Assembly: GCF_034377285.1 (NCBI RefSeq)
Contig: NZ_CP139715.1
Location: forward strand, 1,116,001 to 1,180,000
Source: Thalassobaculum sp. OXR-137
GTDB lineage: Bacteria > Pseudomonadota > Alphaproteobacteria > Thalassobaculales > Thalassobaculaceae
Length of the DNA stretch: 64,000 nt
Direction of reading: 5' to 3'
Below the pieces are notes generated by a model that made no database searches, was not told where the DNA came from, and saw nothing but the letters and a program-made list of their open reading frames with translations. This document shows positions 18,922 to 25,969 of this stretch, one piece after another; position 1 is the stretch's first letter; every line of letters begins with the position of its first letter. The translations under genes and the position numbers were made by a program.

Positions 18922-19878
18922 GTCAGTGACGTTGAGATCGTGCTAAGATTTGAGGGGACATGTATCATTGAGAAGCATTAGGTTTCTGAAAATCTGGCTA
19001 ATATCTGATCTTCAATCTGAATTTCTCATATTTGAAAGACAGGAATCAATTTTAGAAATTTGTTCCGCATCTATTAGGATCAGAAAAAATGGATATTCAT
19101 TATAATAACCCATGTAGCTGGAACACAAATCGTTAAAATATCCTATTCCTTTCACCGTTTTTTTGAATTCTTCGTCATTTTTGGTGTTGTTATGTATAAA
19201 ATCAAATATTTGGGTTACATAGAGTCCCATATTTTTTCCCTTCCGCAAAGTGTCCGCAGTGACAATTAATGCATTTGAATCTTCGGGAACGCGCCATTTT
19301 CCACTCCATGGCCGGCCAACTAATTTAACTCCTGCTTCACTGATTTCTAAATGTCTGTTTGATGTTTGATCATATTTTATTTCCAAATAATCTGATGTCG
19401 AATCACAGTTATATAAATGCATTTTATCATAAGCGATTTGCCTAACTTCATCTTCAATTACTCCCATCAACGTAATTTGGAACTGTTCCCCTCCATTTTT
19501 ATTGCAACTAATAGATTTCAGGGGAGTCCATATATCTCTATTATATTTTTCACTCGCGAAAACAGGTGTGTGTAGCAGTATAAAATGTAATAATATCGAT
19601 AATATTCCAAACACATAAGTATTATAAAACATAAAAACTCGATTTCTATTGAGTACATTAAAAGTACAAAACATAAATGATGCCAAAGAATTTAGTGCAT
19701 TAATTAACACGCCTTCAGTCCTTTACCGCACTTTGCAACACTGGCTTTCTTGTTGCGACGATAGCCGATAATCTTCCTATCAAACTGCGCGTACACAAAG
19801 TACTTTTTCTAGATAAATGCTATATGAGTCATCAGCAATGCAAGAAGGCCGTCTAACAGGTGATCGTGACCGAACCTC
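18922..19878. mobile_element. AT-rich genomic island inserted between mutS and tetR
   Basis: About 950 bp with G+C near one-third by eye, against about two-thirds on both sides. It is bracketed by the 59-bp imperfect direct repeats and contains one substantial gene (19012-19632, minus). A short minus-strand open tail at 19704-19796 encodes about 30 basic residues ending CGKGLKAC. No integrase, transposase or clear terminal inverted repeats were seen. Composition and flanking repeats point to acquisition by integration or recombination at the mutS 3' end; the mechanism is inferred. Confidence 0.75.
19012..19632 (-). CDS. Unrecognised AT-rich island protein, probably exported
   Basis: From the ATG at 19632 the product has 206 residues. 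It starts with a hydrophobic segment resembling a signal peptide (MFYNTYVFGILSILLHFILL, then HTPVFASEKY), with likely cleavage after VFA. The rest is polar, with four Cys (in SISCNKNGG, YNCDSTSD, DLCSSY and DSCLSN) that could form disulfides. I recognise no family. The frame is open to a GTG at 19710, adding 26 residues; ribosome-binding sites are poor for all candidates. Codon use is strongly A/T-ending, unlike every neighbour, so it is almost certainly a recent import. Confidence 0.6.
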   Translation of the reverse strand: MFYNTYVFGILSILLHFILLHTPVFASEKYNRDIWTPLKSISCNKNGGEQFQITLMGVIEDEVRQIAYDKMHLYNCDSTSDYLEIKYDQTSNRHLEISEAGVKLVGRPWSGKWRVPEDSNALIVTADTLRKGKNMGLYVTQIFDFIHNNTKNDEEFKKTVKGIGYFNDLCSSYMGYYNEYPFFLILIDAEQISKIDSCLSNMRNSD

Positions 19879-19937
19879 ATATGCGCTGAAGGCTAAGGCC
19901 GCCCCGTCCTGATCGTGGCGTCGATCAGCCGGGTGAT
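19879..19937. repeat. Right 59-bp direct repeat overlapping the tetR 3' end (attR-like)
   Basis: Partner of 18863-18921. It contains a second copy of the mutS tail (reading YALKAKAAPS then TGA on the plus strand) and the genuine last 15 codons of the resident tetR gene on the minus strand. The presence of a stranded mutS tail here shows that mutS and tetR once met end to end with overlapping stop regions. Confidence 0.85.
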
Positions 19938-20486
19938 CGCGGCGCAGTAAGGCGCCGGGTCGGCGCCGCCGGCGATGGCCAGGGCCGCCCGGTCGAAGGC
20001 GGCGGACAGGCAGTCGGCGAGCGCGTCCAGCTCCTCCCGGTCGATCCGCCGCATCGCCTCCGCCAGCCCCTGGCGCAAGGTGGCACCGCCCTGGCTGCGG
20101 TCCAGGTCCGCCATGACGTGCGGGCCGAGCACGGCGGGGCCGTCCAGCAGCAGAAGCCGGGCGCGGCCCGGGACCGTCATCGCGGCGAAATAGGCGCCGG
20201 TGCCCTCGATCAGCGCCTTGCGGGGCGAGGCGGCGGGGGCGGCGGCCCGGTCGATGGCTTCGGCCAGCGCTTTCGCCTCGGCGGTCACCACCGCGCGGAA
20301 CAGGTCGGCCTTGTCGGCGAAATGGTGATAGAGCGCGCCGCGGGTGACCTCGGCGGCGGCGACGATCTCCGGCGTGCCGGTCTCGCCGTAACCCTTCTCG
20401 ACGAACAGGGCCCGGGCGGCGGCGATCAGTGCCGCCCTGGTGGCCGCCCGCCGCGCCTCGTTGGTCCGCCGCTCGGTTCCTTGCAT
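19893..20486 (-). CDS. TetR-family transcriptional regulator
   Basis: The product has 197 residues. The N-terminal helix-turn-helix (about 13-60) reads LFVEKGYGETGTPEIVAAAEVTRGALYHHFADKADLF, the classic TetR pattern ending in YHHF. The C-terminal ligand domain is not diagnostic. It is divergent from a VOC-family gene, and a perfect dyad CATACAG-C-CTGTATG lies 2 bp ahead of its ATG. It most likely represses itself and the VOC gene until an unknown ligand binds. No Shine-Dalgarno is visible, so the message may have a very short leader. Its last codons lie inside the right 59-bp repeat. Confidence 0.88.
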   Translation of the reverse strand: MQGTERRTNEARRAATRAALIAAARALFVEKGYGETGTPEIVAAAEVTRGALYHHFADKADLFRAVVTAEAKALAEAIDRAAAPAASPRKALIEGTGAYFAAMTVPGRARLLLLDGPAVLGPHVMADLDRSQGGATLRQGLAEAMRRIDREELDALADCLSAAFDRAALAIAGGADPAPYCAAITRLIDATIRTGRP

Positions 20487-20487
20487 G

Positions 20488-20502
20488 CATACAGCCTGTA
20501 TG
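20488..20502. promoter_or_regulatory. Probable TetR operator
   Basis: CATACAG-C-CTGTATG is a perfect 7-bp dyad directly ahead of the tetR start. A related imperfect dyad, ACATGC/GTATGT at 20518-20534, overlaps the -10 region of the divergent VOC promoter. The paired sites suit a TetR-type repressor controlling both directions. Confidence 0.65.
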
Positions 20503-20506
20503 TTAA

Positions 20507-20535
20507 TTGATGTATTTACATGCAGAGTGTATGTT
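20507..20535 (+). promoter_or_regulatory. Candidate sigma-70 promoter of the VOC gene
   Basis: TTGATG, a 17-bp spacer and TATGTT precede the VOC start (20558) by 22 bp, leaving room for the GGAGAGGAGG ribosome-binding site. The second TetR-like dyad overlaps the spacer and the -10 element. Confidence 0.5.
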
Positions 20536-20557
20536 TTTGATGGAGAGGAGGCAAGCC

Positions 20558-20983
20558 ATGCGCTGCACCCAGTTCTATCCGGTGATCATGACCGACCGGG
20601 TGGCCGAGACCGCCCGGTTCTACTGCGACCATTTCCGCTTCGCGCCGGCTTTCGAGAGCGACTGGTACGTACACCTGCAGTCGAGCGAGGATCCCGGGGT
20701 CAATATCGCGATCCTGTCCGGCGACCACGAGACCATCCCGGAAGCGGGGCGCGGCCGGGCGGCGGGCCTGCTGATCAATTTCGAGGTGGCCGACGTGGAT
20801 GCTGAATACGCCCGGGCGACGGCGGCCGGCCTGCCGATGCTGCTGGACCTGCGCGACGAGCCCTTCGGCCAGCGCCATTTCATCACCCGGGACCCCGCTG
20901 GTGTGCTGATCGACGTCATCACACCGATCCCGCCGAGCGCCGAGTTTCTGGCGCAATACGTTGAGGATGCGGTGCCGGCGTGA
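20558..20983 (+). CDS. VOC/glyoxalase-fold protein
   Basis: The product has 141 residues from the ATG at 20558, chosen for the strong GGAGAGGAGG upstream; the frame is open to 20507. It has the two beta-alpha-beta-beta-beta modules of the vicinal oxygen chelate fold: [23 protein letters not shown] at the start and [20 protein letters not shown] in the middle, ending with [19 protein letters not shown] proteins include glyoxalases, dioxygenases and antibiotic-resistance proteins; no substrate can be named. Control by the divergent TetR gene suggests a role in responding to a small organic compound. Confidence 0.82.
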   Translation: MRCTQFYPVIMTDRVAETARFYCDHFRFAPAFESDWYVHLQSSEDPGVNIAILSGDHETIPEAGRGRAAGLLINFEVADVDAEYARATAAGLPMLLDLRDEPFGQRHFITRDPAGVLIDVITPIPPSAEFLAQYVEDAVPA

Positions 20984-21045
20984 AATCGGCCCGTCTCTTC
21001 CATGGCAGGCACGACGTACCACGGGATTTTTGATAGGATCGAGCC

Positions 21046-21291
21046 ATGGCGAAGGAACCGACGAACCTTGTGCTGGAATACCTTCGACGGATCGACACCA
21101 AGGTCGATGCGCTTGCGGAGGATATGATCCAAGTGAAGCAGCGAATCACCCGTGTGGAAGAAGGACTCGTCCTGGTCAATCACCGCGTCACGCATCTGGA
21201 GGAACGCATTGTCGAATTGACCCATCGCATGGATCGGTTCGACGGACATCTGGGTCGCATCGAGAAGCGCCTCGGCCTCGCCGACGCCTGA
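21046..21291 (+). CDS. Small coiled-coil protein, function unknown
   Basis: The product has 81 residues and is almost entirely heptad-patterned, from about residue 10 to 76 (IDTKVDALAEDMIQVKQRIT, then VEEGLVLVNHRVTHLEERIV and similar). Hydrophobic residues sit at a/d positions and no Cys is present. AGGATCGAG lies just before the ATG. Small coiled coils like this are common in alphaproteobacteria and are sometimes associated with toxin-antitoxin or phage loci. Nothing nearby supports either role. It ends 9 bp before the convergent DapA-family gene. Confidence 0.6.
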   Translation: MAKEPTNLVLEYLRRIDTKVDALAEDMIQVKQRITRVEEGLVLVNHRVTHLEERIVELTHRMDRFDGHLGRIEKRLGLADA

Positions 21292-21300
21292 CCCTCCGCC

Positions 21301-22260
21301 TCACGCCACCTTCGAATACACCGTCTCTCCCGTCAGCCCGGCCGCATCCATGGCGGCGGCGATCTTGTCGATCTCGGAGTCGCTCAGCTTGACCAGGGGC
21401 GGGCGGACGTGGGCCGCATCCATCCTCCCCAGATGGACCAGCGCCTCCTTCATGCGGTTGTGCATGTCGAGGAAGGGCGGGTCGTAGAACGCGCCGGTGG
21501 TCGGGTAGATCCGGTCGGCCAGCCGCCGCGCCTCCTCCAGGTCGCCGGCCTGGACCGCCCGGAACAGGGCGACCTGAAGGGCGGCGATGACGCTGCCGGC
21601 GCCCGACAGCAGCCCGTCGCAGCCCAAGACCAGGGAGGAGAGCAGCCAGGAGGAATGGGTCGTCAGCACGCTGACCCGCCGGGGCAGGGCGTGCAGCTCG
21701 CGGATCTGGCGCTCATGCTGCTTGGCGTCGTTGCACCAGTCCTTGATGGCGACGACCGTGTCGATCTCCCGGCAGATGCGCACGAGCGTCTCAACCGGGT
21801 AACCGAGCGTGGTCGCCGGATACTGGAACAGGATCAGCGGCAGGTCGGTCGCCTCGCGGATCGTGGCGAAATGGGCGAGCGCCATCTCCGGCCGCATCGC
21901 GCCGCCGGAGAGCAGGGTGTTCGACGGGAAAACCAGCAGGGCGCTGGCGCCGTCGCGCTCCGCCCGCCGGGCGATGGATGCTGCCAGGTGCGAGCCGTCG
22001 CTATAGACGCCATGCACCACCGGCAGCTTTCCGCCCACCTCCTCCATGGTGATCGCCATCACCCGTTCCTGTTCCGAAACGGTGCAGGTGGCGACCTCGC
22101 TGGCATGGGCGTTGACGGTGATCGCGCTGATCCCTTCCACCGAGGCGACGTCGTTCAGATGACGGCGGTATCCGCCCTCGTCGATCTCCAGATCGGCGGT
22201 GAAGGGCAGCAGGCAGGCGGGGATCACGCCCCTCGGCGCGAAGGGCAGCGGCGCGGCCAT
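21301..22260 (-). CDS. Dihydrodipicolinate synthase/N-acetylneuraminate lyase family aldolase
   Basis: The product has 319 residues from the ATG at 22260, preceded by GGGAGGAAACC; the frame is open to 22311. It has the TIM-barrel class I aldolase layout: GVIPACLLPFTADLEID at the N-terminus, NAHASE where DapA has GTTGE, the Tyr of LILFQYPATT and the Schiff-base Lys in TVVAIKDW. The altered substrate loop argues against true DapA. Related enzymes act on 2-keto-3-deoxy acids or hydroxy-oxo acids, but no reaction can be assigned. It stands alone. Confidence 0.75.
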   Translation of the reverse strand: MAAPLPFAPRGVIPACLLPFTADLEIDEGGYRRHLNDVASVEGISAITVNAHASEVATCTVSEQERVMAITMEEVGGKLPVVHGVYSDGSHLAASIARRAERDGASALLVFPSNTLLSGGAMRPEMALAHFATIREATDLPLILFQYPATTLGYPVETLVRICREIDTVVAIKDWCNDAKQHERQIRELHALPRRVSVLTTHSSWLLSSLVLGCDGLLSGAGSVIAALQVALFRAVQAGDLEEARRLADRIYPTTGAFYDPPFLDMHNRMKEALVHLGRMDAAHVRPPLVKLSDSEIDKIAAAMDAAGLTGETVYSKVA

Positions 22261-22346
22261 GGTTTCCTCCCAAGATCGTTTATTGGTTGAGAGGAAGTGT
22301 AGGCCCGCCACCTGGGGCTGGAAAGCCGCCGAATCTCGCTCCCCGG

Positions 22347-22706
22347 TCAGTCCGCGCTGGTGTCCACGATCGGCACGAACCCGCCGAAGATCATCCGCTT
22401 GCCGTCGAACGGCATGTCGTCGGGCGGGCCCGCGGCAGGATCTTCCATGACCTTCGCCATGCCCGCATCGCGAACCTCCTTGGACGGCCAGACGATCCAG
22501 GAGAAGACGACGGTCTCGTCTTCGGTGACCTTCACCGCCATGGGGAAGGAGGTCACCTTGCCCTCGGGAACGTCATCGCCCCAACACTCCATGATGTGGA
22601 GCGCCCCGTATTTCAGAAAGATCGGTGCCATGTCGGCGGCCATCTTCCGGAAGGCTTCCTTCTTGTCGTTCGGTACGGGAATGACGAATCCATCTACATA
22701 ACTCAC
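22347..22706 (-). CDS. DUF1428 family protein
   Basis: The product has 119 residues from a GTG at 22706 with GAGGAGAAAGCGCC ahead; the frame remains open to 22781. It matches the DUF1428 pattern throughout: SYVDGFVIPVPNDKKEAFR at the start, HIMECWGDDVPEG in the middle and MPFDGKRMIFGGFVP at the end. The fold is a ferredoxin-like dimer related to antibiotic biosynthesis monooxygenases; its activity is unknown. It begins 22 bp behind the DUF899 gene and is presumably co-transcribed with it. Confidence 0.8.
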   Translation of the reverse strand: MSYVDGFVIPVPNDKKEAFRKMAADMAPIFLKYGALHIMECWGDDVPEGKVTSFPMAVKVTEDETVVFSWIVWPSKEVRDAGMAKVMEDPAAGPPDDMPFDGKRMIFGGFVPIVDTSAD

Positions 22707-22728
22707 GGCGCTTTCTCCTCGGGTCCAG

Positions 22729-23457
22729 TTATTCAGCGGCGTGGCAGCACGCCTTGGCTGATGCGGTTTCGTATTCGTCATGCAACCGCAGCCAACTCAT
22801 GATTCCCTCGCCCTCGTTGCGGCCCTTGGGCGTCATGTCGAGATAGGAGAAGGGGGTGAAGATCAGCTCCGTCCCCCGGGAATAGGTCGAATAGGTGTGG
22901 AACACCGATCCGTCCGCGCCGCGGGCGAAGACGCTGATGCCGGGCAGGTCGGGATGGGCATAGGGTGTGGTGCCGTAGTTGTAGGAGACGGCACCGGCGG
23001 CGATCTGCTCCGGCGTGAAGGCTGTCCAGTAATCGTGGTTGAAGCTGTTGCCGCCACAGGACACCCAGCGGAAGGTCCAGCCCAGGCGTTTGCGGGCCGC
23101 CTCGATCTCGGCGACAGGCGCGCGGGAGACGGCGACGTAGGACAGATCGGCCTGCTCGAAGTGCCGGCGGGCGGCATCCACCATGTCGGCGTCACCGGCG
23201 CATCCGGGGCAGATCGGGCCGCCCGGCGGCAGCATGAAATGCTTGACGACGAGCTGGCTGCGGCCGTCGAACAGGTCGGCCAGACTCGCCGTGCCGTCCG
23301 GCGTATCGAAGACGTAATCCGTCTCGACCCTTACCCAGGGCAGCGCCCGGCGTTCGGCGCTGACCGCGTCGCGCAGATGGGTCGCCTCCCGCTCGCGCGC
23401 CAGCAGGGCACGGCGGGCCTCAAGCCATTCTTCCTTCGAAACGATCTTGGGTTCCAT
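22729..23457 (-). CDS. DUF899 family thioredoxin-like protein
   Basis: The product has 242 residues. It has the family's PWVRVETDYVFDTPDGTASL entry, the Cys pair in GGPICPGCAGDAD and the SRAPVAEIEAARKRLGWTF segment. The C-terminal half has VSCGGNSFNHDY and FHTYSTYSRG. DUF899 proteins have a thioredoxin fold and often occur with MarR/ArsR regulators and VOC proteins, as here; their biochemical role is unsettled. GGAGGATCCG precedes the ATG. It is divergent from the MarR gene, with a palindromic operator between them. Confidence 0.82.
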   Translation of the reverse strand: MEPKIVSKEEWLEARRALLAREREATHLRDAVSAERRALPWVRVETDYVFDTPDGTASLADLFDGRSQLVVKHFMLPPGGPICPGCAGDADMVDAARRHFEQADLSYVAVSRAPVAEIEAARKRLGWTFRWVSCGGNSFNHDYWTAFTPEQIAAGAVSYNYGTTPYAHPDLPGISVFARGADGSVFHTYSTYSRGTELIFTPFSYLDMTPKGRNEGEGIMSWLRLHDEYETASAKACCHAAE

Positions 23458-23493
23458 CGGATCCTCCTTCGGGTCGATGGAGGCGGATGCTGG

Positions 23494-23522
23494 TTGACTA
23501 ATATGTTGATGTCAACATAATT
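23494..23522 (+). promoter_or_regulatory. MarR promoter with overlapping palindromic operator
   Basis: TTGACT (23494-23499), a 17-bp spacer and ATAATT (23517-23522) make a near-ideal sigma-70 promoter. The perfect dyad TATGTTGA-TG-TCAACATA (23502-23519) fills the spacer and enters the -10. Transcription would begin around 23528, the ATG itself, so the marR message looks leaderless. The same dyad lies upstream of the divergent DUF899-DUF1428 pair. Confidence 0.7.
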
Positions 23523-23527
23523 GACTC

Positions 23528-23974
23528 ATGACCATGCGTGACGATCTTCCCATCGAAGTGACCCTCGAAGTCCGCGACCGCTGCCTGTGTCTGCACCTGC
23601 AGCGCGCGGCCCGGGCGGTCGCCCGCCGCTTCGACGAGGTGCTGCGGCCGTTCGGGCTGACCAACGGCCAGTTCTCCCTGCTGATGTCGCTGAACCGGCC
23701 GTCGCCGCCGCGCATCGGCGACCTGGTGCCGCTGCTGGCGATGGACCGCACCACCCTGACCGCCGCCTTCAAGCCGCTCGAGCGGCGCGGTCTGGTCCGG
23801 GTGCTGGTCGATCCCGAGGACCGGCGCGGCCGACGGATCGAGATCACCGAGGCCGGCCGCGATGCCCTGGCCGCCGCCGTCCCCATCTGGCGGCGAACCC
23901 ATGACGAGGTCGATGCCCTCGTCGCCTCCCGCAATCTGGACGGCCTTCGCGCCGACCTTCTGTCGCTTTCCTGA
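23528..23974 (+). CDS. MarR-family transcriptional regulator
   Basis: The product has 148 residues. The winged helix-turn-helix lies at about 45-110: LTNGQFSLLMSLNRP, DLVPLLAMDRTTLTAAFKPLERRG, then the wing VDPEDRRGRRIEIT with its conserved DxRxxR pattern. It probably represses its own promoter and the divergent DUF899-DUF1428 genes through the 18-bp dyad. A VOC-family gene follows after 24 bp, so all four genes look like one regulated module. The signal is unknown. Confidence 0.88.
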   Translation: MTMRDDLPIEVTLEVRDRCLCLHLQRAARAVARRFDEVLRPFGLTNGQFSLLMSLNRPSPPRIGDLVPLLAMDRTTLTAAFKPLERRGLVRVLVDPEDRRGRRIEITEAGRDALAAAVPIWRRTHDEVDALVASRNLDGLRADLLSLS

Positions 23975-23998
23975 CGACCCCCACCCAGAGGACCCGCC

Positions 23999-24421
23999 AT
24001 GCAATCGAATCCCTATCTCACCTTCGCCGGCGACTGCGCAGAGGCCTTCGGTTTCTATGCCGAGGTGCTGGGCGGCAAGATCAACGATGTGCTGCGGTTC
24101 GGCGAGGCGCCGGACTGCGACTGGGTGACCGACGACTGGCGCGACAAGGTCATGCACAGCATGTTCACCGCCCCGGGCCTGGTTCTGATGGGGTCCGACG
24201 CGCCGCCGCAGATGTACGAGAAGCCGCGGGGCGTCTCCGTGGCCCTGCATGTGGACAGCGGCGCCGAGGCGCAGCGGATCTACGACGCCTTCAAGCAGGG
24301 CGGCACGGTGAAGATGGAGCTGCAGGAAACCTTCTGGGCCAGCCGGTTCGCCATGCTGGTCGACCGGTTCGGCATCAGCTGGATCATCAATTGCGAGAAG
24401 ACGGACGCCCCTCCGGCCTGA
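23999..24421 (+). CDS. PhnB-like VOC family protein
   Basis: The product has 140 residues. The start NPYLTFAGDCAEAFGFYAEVLGG matches the PhnB/YdcA-type VOC subgroup (often called glyoxalase or 3-demethylubiquinone-methyltransferase-like). The second half has VALHVDSGAEAQRIYDAF and WASRFAMLVDRFGISWIIN. Classical metal ligands are not obvious. AGAGGACCCGCC lies ahead of the ATG. It sits 24 bp behind marR on the same strand and probably shares its promoter. Confidence 0.8.
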   Translation: MQSNPYLTFAGDCAEAFGFYAEVLGGKINDVLRFGEAPDCDWVTDDWRDKVMHSMFTAPGLVLMGSDAPPQMYEKPRGVSVALHVDSGAEAQRIYDAFKQGGTVKMELQETFWASRFAMLVDRFGISWIINCEKTDAPPA

Positions 24422-24461
24422 CGGCGGCCGCCCGACTGTGCCGGCCTGCCCGCGGTGAAGA

Positions 24462-24544
24462 CCCCGGGCCGGCGCCGACCGATCAAAACCGCGAACCGGG
24501 GAAGCCCGCGGGAGGGATGATGATGGTTCTGCGCCGGCCCGGGG
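24462..24544. repeat. 13-bp perfect inverted repeat in a 253-bp gap
   Basis: CCCCGGGCCGGCG (24462-24474) is repeated inverted as CGCCGGCCCGGGG (24532-24544). It lies between convergent genes, the PhnB-like gene ending at 24421 and the FAD oxidoreductase ending at 24675. It may act as a bidirectional terminator or be a dispersed repeat remnant. No gene was seen in the gap. Confidence 0.5.
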
Positions 24545-24674
24545 CTTCGGCGGGGCACGGTGCACCGGTCCCGGCTCTGCCCACGCCACAGGGTGAGCCC
24601 GGTCCCGATCTGGAATCAATCTGACATATGCAAGATGTCACAAAATGTCACACGGCGACGTGTCGCCGGGGGCG

Positions 24675-25871
24675 TCAGACGACGTTTCGCTCCTTCAACG
24701 GGCGGCCTTCCAGAATCCGCTCGATCCCGAAGCGGGTGAGGTCGAGGGTGCTGAACGTCCCGGCGGTGATCAGTTCGCTCACCGCCCGCCCGGCCGCCGG
24801 CGACTGCTGCAGCCCGTGGCCGGAAAAGCCGGTGGCGAAGATCAGGTTGCCGATCTCCGGATGGCGGCCGATCACGGCGTTCTGGTCGAGGGCGTTGTAG
24901 TCGTAGGGCCCCGCCCAGGCGCCGGTCAGCTTCACCGCCTCGAAGGCCGGGATGCGCTCGGCCAGGGCCGGCCAGACCACCTCCTCCCACCAGCGCCAGT
25001 CGACCTGGATGTCCCAGCTTTCCGGGTCGTCCTCCTCCGGCGGGGAGATGCCGCAGACATAGCCCGCCCCTTCCGGCCGCACGAAGACGCCCGTCGTGTC
25101 GATGGTCAGCGGCAGGGGCGGTCCCTCCAGCGCGTCCCGGCAGGCGATCTGGTAGACCGTGCGGATGCGGGGACCCACCGGCAGATCGATGCCGAGCAGG
25201 CCTGCGACCGTGCCGGAATTCGCGCCCGACGCGACGACGAGGGTCCCGCAGGCGATCGTCGACCCATCGGCCAGCGTCACCCGCTCAACCCCGCCGGTGC
25301 CGCGGTCGATACCTGTGACCTCGCCGGTGAGGTAGGTGACGCCCAGGGACCGGGCCTTGCGCTTGAGCGCCTGGAGCAGGGTATTGGGATCGATCCAGCC
25401 CTCGCCGCGCTCGCCGAAGGTGGCGGCGGCGATCCCGTCGGTGTTCAGGTAGGGGAAGCGCCGGGCCAATTCGTCGGTCTCGAGCCAGGAGATCGACGCC
25501 CCGGCTTCGGTCTGGACCGCGTGGTTCTCGGCCAGGATCGCGCGCCCCTCCGGCGAGGCGAGGAACAGATAGCCGTTCTCCACGAAGGTCAGGTCGGGGC
25601 GTTCGCCGTCCACCTCCAGCAGGTCTGGCGCCTCGGCGACGAACCGGCGCGCGAACAGGCCGATCTCGACGTTCTCGCGAATCGAGAACTGCTGGCGGAT
25701 GCCGCCGACGGAGAGGGGTGTGGAGGCCCGCGCATAGGTCGGGTCGCGCTCCACGACCACGACGCGCCCCTTGAAGTCCGGCGACGCGGCCAGAAAATAG
25801 GCGGTGGCGGACCCGACGGCCCCGCCGCCGACAATGACCACATCCGCCTGTCCGTTCTCCGTCCCGTTCAT
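24675..25871 (-). CDS. FAD-dependent oxidoreductase of the D-amino acid/sarcosine oxidase (DAO) family
   Basis: The product has 398 residues. The Rossmann motif DVVIVGGGAVGSATAYFLA (about residues 9-27) binds FAD, and a GATFGERGEGW-like middle region and C-terminal DQNAVIGRHPEIGNLIFATGFSGHG (as DQNAVIGRHPEIG and FATGFSGHGLQQSPA) fit the DAO fold. Substrates in this family are amines or D-amino acids; the specific one is unclear. The start at 25871 is chosen for the AAGGGAGCG upstream; the frame is open to 25913. It is divergent from glnD with about 100 bp between starts. Confidence 0.82.
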   Translation of the reverse strand: MNGTENGQADVVIVGGGAVGSATAYFLAASPDFKGRVVVVERDPTYARASTPLSVGGIRQQFSIRENVEIGLFARRFVAEAPDLLEVDGERPDLTFVENGYLFLASPEGRAILAENHAVQTEAGASISWLETDELARRFPYLNTDGIAAATFGERGEGWIDPNTLLQALKRKARSLGVTYLTGEVTGIDRGTGGVERVTLADGSTIACGTLVVASGANSGTVAGLLGIDLPVGPRIRTVYQIACRDALEGPPLPLTIDTTGVFVRPEGAGYVCGISPPEEDDPESWDIQVDWRWWEEVVWPALAERIPAFEAVKLTGAWAGPYDYNALDQNAVIGRHPEIGNLIFATGFSGHGLQQSPAAGRAVSELITAGTFSTLDLTRFGIERILEGRPLKERNVV

Positions 25872-25969
25872 GCATCGCTCCCTTGCCTGATCCGTGTCGG
25901 GAGCCTCAGGCATCCGTGACGGCCGGACAAGGGGCGCGTATAGTCTGCGCGACTGAAAAGGAGGCTTTC

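Noticed and set aside
18922-19878. Insertion sequence or transposon in the AT-rich island
   Set aside because: No transposase frame, no matching terminal inverted repeats and no short target duplication were found; the 59-bp repeats fit another mechanism.
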